5,074 nt of DNA from an uncultured Clostridia bacterium. Its GTDB lineage: Bacteria > Bacillota > Clostridia > Christensenellales > UBA1242. The stretch lies in NCBI GenBank assembly GCA_947626155.1, contig CANQRC010000054.1:1-5074 (forward strand). Direction: 5' to 3'. Shown here piece after piece: positions 1-3,048 of the stretch. Both the position numbers and the translations under genes were made by a program. A model generated the notes under the pieces. The model saw only the letters and a program-made list of their open reading frames with translations. It was not told the origin of the DNA and ran no database searches. The number at the start of each line of letters is the position of its first letter. The stretch's first letter is position 1.

Positions 1-568
1 AAACGACCTTAAATGGTGGCTTCATTTTTTCCATTGCACGAATTTGCATATTTGATGTCTGCGTTCTCATCAAAATGTTGTCCGTGATGTAAAAACTGTC
101 CTGCATATCACGTGCTGGGTGATTTTTGGGCACGTTCAAAGCCTCAAAGTTGTAGTAATCAGTTTCAACCTCAGGCCCTTGAATAACGGTGAAGCCCATT
201 TCAACGCAAATTTCAATGAACTTGTTGTTGAAGCGCGTTAAAGGATGCAAAGCCCCACGCTTTGTGCCTTTGCTTGGCTCGGTTATGTCAACCTTTTCCT
301 TTTCCATTTCCGCCAAAAGGCTTGCTTCTTCAAGGGTTTTGAACCTTTTTTCAAGTGCAGCCTCCAAACTTTCCCTCACCTTGTTTGCAAGAGAGCCGAC
401 TTCTTTTCTATCTTCTGGCGCAACGTCCTTCATTCCGCGCAAAATTTGAGTCAGTTGCCCCGTCTTGCCAAGGTATTTGACCCTAATTTCGTCAAGAATT
501 TTCAAATCTTGTGCGCCCTCAATTTCTTTTGTGCCGTCATTTAAGATTGCTTCAAGTTTTTCTTTCAT
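1..568 (-). CDS. pheS: Phenylalanine--tRNA ligase alpha subunit, N-terminal part (partial at left edge)
   Basis: PheS is the catalytic alpha subunit of the (alpha-beta)2 cytoplasmic enzyme that charges tRNA-Phe. The visible 189 residues hold the N-terminal region (about 1-85, Lys/Glu-rich, expected to form the tRNA-binding coiled coil) and the start of the class II catalytic core. Recognisable core stretches are HPLTRF (108-113), GFTVIQGPEVETDYYNFEALN (125-145), HPARDMQDSFYI (150-161) and the motif 2 region MRTQTSNMQIRAME (167-180). The usual RTHTSP reads RTQTSN here, so His becomes Gln and Pro becomes Asn. Two ATGs lie in tandem (571 and 568). I chose 568 because the AGGAG Shine-Dalgarno then sits 5 bases away rather than 2. 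Upstream is a T-box leader, so expression should follow tRNA-Phe charging. pheT would be expected past the left edge. The identity is secure; only the exact start is uncertain. Confidence 0.96.
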   Translation of the reverse strand, partial: MKEKLEAILNDGTKEIEGAQDLKILDEIRVKYLGKTGQLTQILRGMKDVAPEDRKEVGSLANKVRESLEAALEKRFKTLEEASLLAEMEKEKVDITEPSKGTKRGALHPLTRFNNKFIEICVEMGFTVIQGPEVETDYYNFEALNVPKNHPARDMQDSFYITDNILMRTQTSNMQIRAMEKMKPPFKVV

Positions 569-586
569 CATGTCTCCTTTTAAAAC

Positions 587-614
587 AAAAAAATCGCCCG
601 CATTAGGACGATTT
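587..614 (-). terminator. Intrinsic terminator of the pheS T-box (attenuator)
   Basis: On the minus strand AAATCGTCC (614-606) pairs with GGGCGATTT (599-591) through nine pairs, one of them U-G, around the six-base loop TAATGC. A run of T ends at 587. The 5' arm and loop share bases 611-602 with the 3' arms of the antiterminator, so the two structures exclude each other. That is the standard T-box switch: charged tRNA gives termination, uncharged tRNA stabilises the antiterminator. Confidence 0.92.
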
Positions 615-815
615 AATCGTGTTACCACCTAATTTCACACAAAAAGTGCCTCATTGCGACTTTTACGCAAGCCCAGCGTCACCCCTACTGCCGTTTCAAG
701 GTGCAACTCGAAAAGTGAACTTCAATTTTTTGTTTCTGCGCGGCTTTCACCTGCCCGCGCTCTCTGTGAGAAACCTCAAAAACCTACTCTCTTTTCTCAA
801 ACGTCTTTACAATTA
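591..815 (-). promoter_or_regulatory. T-box riboswitch leader of pheS (tRNA-Phe sensing)
   Basis: This leader RNA binds tRNA-Phe and lets transcription continue into pheS when the tRNA is uncharged. Read on the minus strand, Stem I has a basal helix GAAAAG (796-791) with CTTTTC (715-710). A specifier loop follows, with AGTA on the 5' side (788-785) and GAA-G-TTC-A on the 3' side; the specifier codon UUC (Phe) is at 719-717. Above it are helix GTTTC/GAAAC (774-770/736-732), the conserved AGAGA bulge (765-761) and a distal helix GCGCGG/CCGCGC (760-755/743-738) capped by a loop containing GGTGAAAG. A small Stem III-like hairpin is at 679-665. The antiterminator is ATTAGG/CCTAAT (633-628/607-602) and ACGA/TCGT (620-617/611-608), flanking a 7-base bulge TGGTAAC (627-621). 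Its UGGU can pair with ACCA, which fits tRNA-Phe with discriminator A. The 5' end is inferred from the promoter. Confidence 0.93.
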
Positions 816-820
816 ACTGC

Positions 821-850
821 ATTTTATCACATCAAGTTTAATATTGTCAA
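821..850 (-). promoter_or_regulatory. Promoter of the pheS T-box transcript
   Basis: A sigma-A type promoter read on the minus strand. The -35 box is a perfect TTGACA (850-845), the spacer is 18 bases, and the -10 box is TAAAAT (826-821; 5 of 6 matches to TATAAT). The predicted start is near 814, a few bases before Stem I of the T-box, as expected. Its -35 box faces that of the divergent rluA-family gene, with 16 bases between the two hexamers. Confidence 0.8.
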
Positions 851-866
851 CTTTTTATCAAAAAAT

Positions 867-895
867 TTGCCAAAAAAAGTGGATTATGCTAAAAT
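867..895 (+). promoter_or_regulatory. Promoter of the rluA-family gene (extended -10, leaderless start)
   Basis: The -35 box TTGCCA (867-872) is followed by a 17-base spacer and the -10 box TAAAAT (890-895). The spacer ends in TGC (887-889), giving an extended -10 TGnTAAAAT. Counting the usual six bases after the -10 box puts the start point on base 902, which is the A of the ATG of the next gene. This is a prediction from sequence only. Confidence 0.65.
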
Positions 896-901
896 TTTGC
901 T

Positions 902-1780
902 ATGAACGCGCCTTTTGGAGAGGATTTAACCTCCTATAACAAACTTGTCATCACAAATTCTGCCTCATTAAAGAGACAAACAATTTATTATTTTCTTAAA
1001 ACAAGCGGCTTTTCCGAACATCACATAAAACTCCTTAGAAACAACCCAAATTCGCTGCTTTTGAACGGAAAATTTGTCACCACGCGCGAAAAAATTTGTG
1101 ACGGAGATGTTTTGTTTGTGCTAAAAAATCCAAACAAGCCCACAAACATTTCCCCTTGTGACGGCACGCTTAAAATTTTGTATGAAGATGAAGACTATTT
1201 GATTGTGGACAAACCTCACAACCTTTCTTGCACGCCCTCGCGTTCTCATTTTTACAACAATTTGGGCGGTCAAATTTGCAAATATATGTGGCAAAAGGAC
1301 AAAAATTTTGTGCTTAGGATTGTCAATCGGCTGGACAGAGAGACCGCTGGCGTTGTGATTGTGGCAAAAAATATTGAGGCGCGAAACAACATTCAAGATG
1401 TTTACAAAGAATATTACGCCCTCTGCGAGGGAAAATTTGAAGAGGAAAATTTCACAATATCCGCCCCAATTTTGACGCTTGAAAGTGGCGGCATAAACGA
1501 AAGAAAGAGAGTGGTCTCCCCGAGCGGCAAGCCCGCCACAACCTATGTGACAGTGTTGAAAAACGGCGAGCCTTCACTTGTGAGGCTTGTTTTGGAAACC
1601 GGCAGAACACACCAAATTCGCGTTCATCTCTCCTCAATTGGACACCCTCTTGTTGGCGACACAATCTACAACCCTGCTGCAAAAGAAACCGACTTTGCTC
1701 GGCTGCTACTGAAAAAAATTGAATTTACACATTTTAGGACAAAAGAGCGAATTTGCGCGACGTCCTCCTTTGAAATTTAG
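902..1780 (+). CDS. RluA-family RNA pseudouridine synthase
   Basis: The enzyme would convert specific uridines in rRNA or tRNA to pseudouridine in the cytoplasm; the target cannot be told from sequence. The protein has 292 residues, near the usual family length of about 300. Residues about 12-75 look like an S4-type RNA-binding region (SGFSEHHIKLLRN, then LLLNGKFV and GDVLFV). The catalytic domain follows: LYEDEDYLIVDKP (93-105), the active-site motif NRLDRETAG (142-150) with catalytic Asp145, KEYYALCEG (169-177), and LETGRTHQIRVHLSSIGHPLVGDTIY (231-256). The usual HRLDxxTSG is changed at its His (Asn) and Ser (Ala); the Asp and Arg remain. There is no Shine-Dalgarno before ATG 902, but a promoter fits a start exactly there, so a leaderless message is likely. 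It is divergent from pheS. The family is certain. The subgroup (RluD-like, or YhcT/YjbO-like of Bacillus) is not. Confidence 0.93.
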   Translation: MNAPFGEDLTSYNKLVITNSASLKRQTIYYFLKTSGFSEHHIKLLRNNPNSLLLNGKFVTTREKICDGDVLFVLKNPNKPTNISPCDGTLKILYEDEDYLIVDKPHNLSCTPSRSHFYNNLGGQICKYMWQKDKNFVLRIVNRLDRETAGVVIVAKNIEARNNIQDVYKEYYALCEGKFEEENFTISAPILTLESGGINERKRVVSPSGKPATTYVTVLKNGEPSLVRLVLETGRTHQIRVHLSSIGHPLVGDTIYNPAAKETDFARLLLKKIEFTHFRTKERICATSSFEI

Positions 1781-1801
1781 CCTTTTCGCCAAAAATAATC
1801 C

Positions 1802-1829
1802 CTTAAAATTTGTTTAAATTATGTATAAT
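1802..1829 (+). promoter_or_regulatory. Possible promoter of the small basic protein gene
   Basis: A perfect TATAAT lies at 1824-1829. The best -35 candidate is a poor CTTAAA (1802-1807; 3 of 6 matches, 16-base spacer). A start near 1836 would give a leader of about 59 bases that includes the hairpin at 1858-1875. The -10 box is strong but the -35 box is weak, so confidence is moderate. Read-through from the rluA-family gene is an alternative, as no terminator is evident after 1780. Confidence 0.5.
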
Positions 1830-1857
1830 TTTGTGAGAGTTTGCCACAATATTATCA

Positions 1858-1886
1858 CAAGGTGTTTGCGCCTTGAAAAAGGGAGG
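1858..1886 (+). promoter_or_regulatory. Leader hairpin and strong ribosome binding site of the small basic protein
   Basis: CAAGGTG (1858-1864) can pair with CGCCTTG (1869-1875) through seven pairs, one of them G-U, around the tetraloop TTTG. Six bases later comes GGGAGG (1881-1886), a near-perfect Shine-Dalgarno eight bases before ATG 1895. The hairpin leaves the ribosome site free, so it may stabilise the 5' end of the message rather than block translation. No known riboswitch was recognised. Confidence 0.55.
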
Positions 1887-1894
1887 TATAGGCT

Positions 1895-2056
1895 ATGTTT
1901 GGAAGAAAAAAGGCTAAAAGTCAAGCAAAAAGCGTTGAACAAAACAATGCTTCAGCAAAGTCCACTTCTGCAAAAACAACTTCTAAGGCGTCCAGCAAAA
2001 AGACAACAGGAAGTTGCAGTGGAAAGAAGTCAAGTTCTGCAAAGGCTTGCAACTAG
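1895..2056 (+). CDS. Small, highly basic Lys/Ser/Ala/Thr-rich protein of unknown function
   Basis: I do not recognise a named family. The 53-residue product starts MFGRKKAKSQ and ends SSSAKACN. By count it has 12 Lys, 1 Arg, 13 Ser, 8 Ala, 5 Thr, one Glu and no Asp, so its net charge is about +12. It is low-complexity, with loose repeats of the form K-x-S/T-S/A, and Cys at 41 and 52 near the C-terminus. There is no membrane segment or signal peptide; it is probably a disordered cytoplasmic protein that could bind nucleic acid (inference from charge only). Evidence for a real gene is GGGAGG eight bases before the ATG, an in-frame TAG directly upstream (1889-1891) that fixes the start region, a TATAAT at 1824, and a terminator after the stop. 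A longer frame (1821-2090) overlaps it but has no ribosome site and spans the promoter. Confidence 0.72.
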   Translation: MFGRKKAKSQAKSVEQNNASAKSTSAKTTSKASSKKTTGSCSGKKSSSAKACN

Positions 2057-2074
2057 TCAACCTATCCAAAGTTT

Positions 2075-2100
2075 AAGGCTCACGTTTTAGTGGGTCTTTT
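2075..2100 (+). terminator. Terminator after the small basic protein gene
   Basis: AAGGCTCAC (2075-2083) pairs with GTGGGTCTT (2090-2098) through nine pairs, two of them G-U, around the six-base loop GTTTTA. The T-run is short (2097-2100, then ACTT). It is a moderate rho-independent terminator, 18 bases after the stop codon at 2056. Confidence 0.65.
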
Positions 2101-2104
2101 ACTT

Positions 2105-2133
2105 AAAAAAACAAGGGACGCCTCATGCGCCCC
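2105..2133 (-). terminator. Terminator of the ruvX-DUF1292 transcript
   Basis: On the minus strand AGGGGCGC (2133-2126) pairs with GCGTCCCT (2120-2113) through eight pairs around the loop ATGAG. One pair is G-U; on the plus strand the same position would be an A-C mismatch, so the hairpin is built for minus-strand reading. TTG and a run of six T (2110-2105) follow. It lies 20 bases past the DUF1292 stop codon. Confidence 0.8.
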
Positions 2134-2152
2134 TCTTTTATTTTGTTAATTT

Positions 2153-2542
2153 TTACTTTTTGCTTGGCTTTTTTGCTGGTGCTTTGCTCTGCTCTTCGTC
2201 AAGAAGGTCATAGTATTCGTCAAAAACATCCATTGCAACTTTTTCGTCTGTTTCAACCATCAAAACAGGCTCTTCGCCCTGTGTTTCGTCAACATAGAAC
2301 ACAATTGCCTCGTCGTCCTGAACATTTTCAATTTTGTCAATTGGTTTCAAAACGCAATACAACTTGTCGTTGTGTGGAATAACGGCAATTTGCTCAAAAG
2401 ACAACCTTCTTCCATTGGCGTCCATAAGCACAATTGGATCTTTGTTGTTTTCATCCATTAAAACATCAATAATATTGACTGGCTCTTCTTGTGGCACATT
2501 TTTTGAAGCCTCTTCAATTTTTTGAACTTTTTTCTTATCCAT
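2153..2542 (-). CDS. DUF1292 family protein (YrzB-like)
   Basis: This is a small acidic cytoplasmic protein of a family common in Bacillota whose role is unknown. The 129 residues have a short charged N-terminus (MDKKKVQKIEEASKN). The DUF1292-type core at about 34-115 contains DPIVLMDANGRRLSFEQIAV, the LYCVLKPID strand and DDEAIVFYV. It ends with the usual acidic stretch DVFDEYYDLLDEEQ and then a Lys/Pro tail (APAKKPSKK). The start at 2542 is well supported by AGGAG (2554-2550) seven bases upstream; this site begins right after the ruvX stop codon. The 12-base gap to ruvX indicates co-transcription and probably translational coupling. From memory, the ruvX-DUF1292 order is also seen in Bacillus subtilis (yrrK-yrzB), which supports the assignment. 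Confidence 0.88.
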   Translation of the reverse strand: MDKKKVQKIEEASKNVPQEEPVNIIDVLMDENNKDPIVLMDANGRRLSFEQIAVIPHNDKLYCVLKPIDKIENVQDDEAIVFYVDETQGEEPVLMVETDEKVAMDVFDEYYDLLDEEQSKAPAKKPSKK

Positions 2543-2554
2543 AAAAAATCTCCT

Positions 2555-2971
2555 TTACTTTTTGTCAAGATAGTCTTGCAGTATTATTTGCGCAGAAACT
2601 TTGTCCAAAAACTCTTTTCTTTTTTGCCAAGTCACCTTTGCCTCTTTAAGCAGTTCTTCAGCCTCGAAAGAAGTGTATCTTTCGTCTTGAAACGCCACTT
2701 TTGCGCCTGTTTTAGCTTGAAGTTTGGCGGCGAAATCTCTTACAACTTCGCACATCTCCCCCTCCGAGCCATCACTTTGAAGTGGCAAGCCAAAAACAAC
2801 GGTGTCAACGCTTTTGTCAGAGACAAGTTTGGCAAAATATTCAAGGTCTTTTTCCTCAGTTTGAGTTTTGTAAATGTGGTCGGCAGTGGCAATGGTGGAA
2901 GTCAAGTCTGAAAAAGCCACCCCTATCCTCGCTTTGCCATAGTCCAAACACATTTTTCTTGAATACTGCAT
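2555..2971 (-). CDS. ruvX: RuvX/YqgF family Holliday junction resolvase-like nuclease
   Basis: RuvX/YqgF is an RNase H-fold protein annotated as a putative Holliday junction resolvase; in some bacteria it is also linked to pre-16S rRNA 5' end processing. The 138-residue length is typical. Motifs seen are CLDYGKARIGVAFSD (8-22, catalytic Asp10), TVVFGLPLQSDGSEG (57-71), FQDERYTSFEAEELL (94-108, acidic pair Asp96-Glu97) and FLDKVSAQIILQDYL (121-135, Asp123). All the expected acidic residues are present. The start is less sure: ATG 2971 has no Shine-Dalgarno, and the family's first strand usually begins only a few residues before the first Asp, so ATG 2953 (MCLDYG) is possible. The promoter just upstream predicts a leader of only about eight bases before 2971, which favours the longer form made from a near-leaderless message. 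polA lies 77 bases upstream. Confidence 0.94.
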   Translation of the reverse strand: MQYSRKMCLDYGKARIGVAFSDLTSTIATADHIYKTQTEEKDLEYFAKLVSDKSVDTVVFGLPLQSDGSEGEMCEVVRDFAAKLQAKTGAKVAFQDERYTSFEAEELLKEAKVTWQKRKEFLDKVSAQIILQDYLDKK

Positions 2972-2985
2972 ATCTAACCAATATT

Positions 2986-3014
2986 ATTTTATCTAATTAA
3001 AAGAAAATAGTCAA
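2986..3014 (-). promoter_or_regulatory. Internal promoter of ruvX-DUF1292
   Basis: On the minus strand TTGACT (3014-3009; 5 of 6 matches) is followed by a 17-base spacer and TAAAAT (2991-2986; 5 of 6 matches). The predicted start is near 2979, giving a leader of about eight bases before ATG 2971. The promoter lies wholly in the polA-ruvX gap, so ruvX and the DUF1292 gene can be expressed apart from polA. The rest of the gap (3015-3048) is AT-rich and holds a weak palindrome TTGAAAATTTCAA (3032-3044), which is too weak to call a terminator. Confidence 0.72.
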
Positions 3015-3048
3015 ACATTTTGCAAACAAACTTGAAAATTTCAAAAAA

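Noticed and set aside
189..544. Plus-strand frames of 86 and 99 residues
   Set aside because: They are antisense to pheS, whose protein matches its family along the whole stretch.
619..905. Two plus-strand frames of 65 and 83 residues in the gap before the rluA-family gene
   Set aside because: They lie across the T-box leader read on the other strand; their pattern is explained by RNA structure, and neither has a ribosome site.
917..934. GGAGAGG (917-923) as a ribosome site for a later start of the rluA-family gene
   Set aside because: No ATG, GTG or TTG lies at a useful distance, and the motif can pair with CCTC (930-933) in a small hairpin.
1121..1682. Minus-strand frames of 91 and 76 residues opposite the rluA-family gene
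   Set aside because: Antisense shadows within a well-supported coding region.
1821..2090. An 89-residue plus-strand frame covering the small gene region
   Set aside because: It starts inside the TATAAT region with no Shine-Dalgarno, is in a different frame from the 53-residue gene with the strong ribosome site, and runs into the terminator hairpin.
2125..3000. Plus-strand frames opposite ruvX and the DUF1292 gene
   Set aside because: Shadows of the real minus-strand genes; no ribosome sites and no recognisable domains.
3032..3044. Palindrome TTGAAAATTTCAA as a polA terminator
   Set aside because: The stem is only about five AT-rich pairs with no clean T-run beyond it on the minus strand; read-through to ruvX is more likely.
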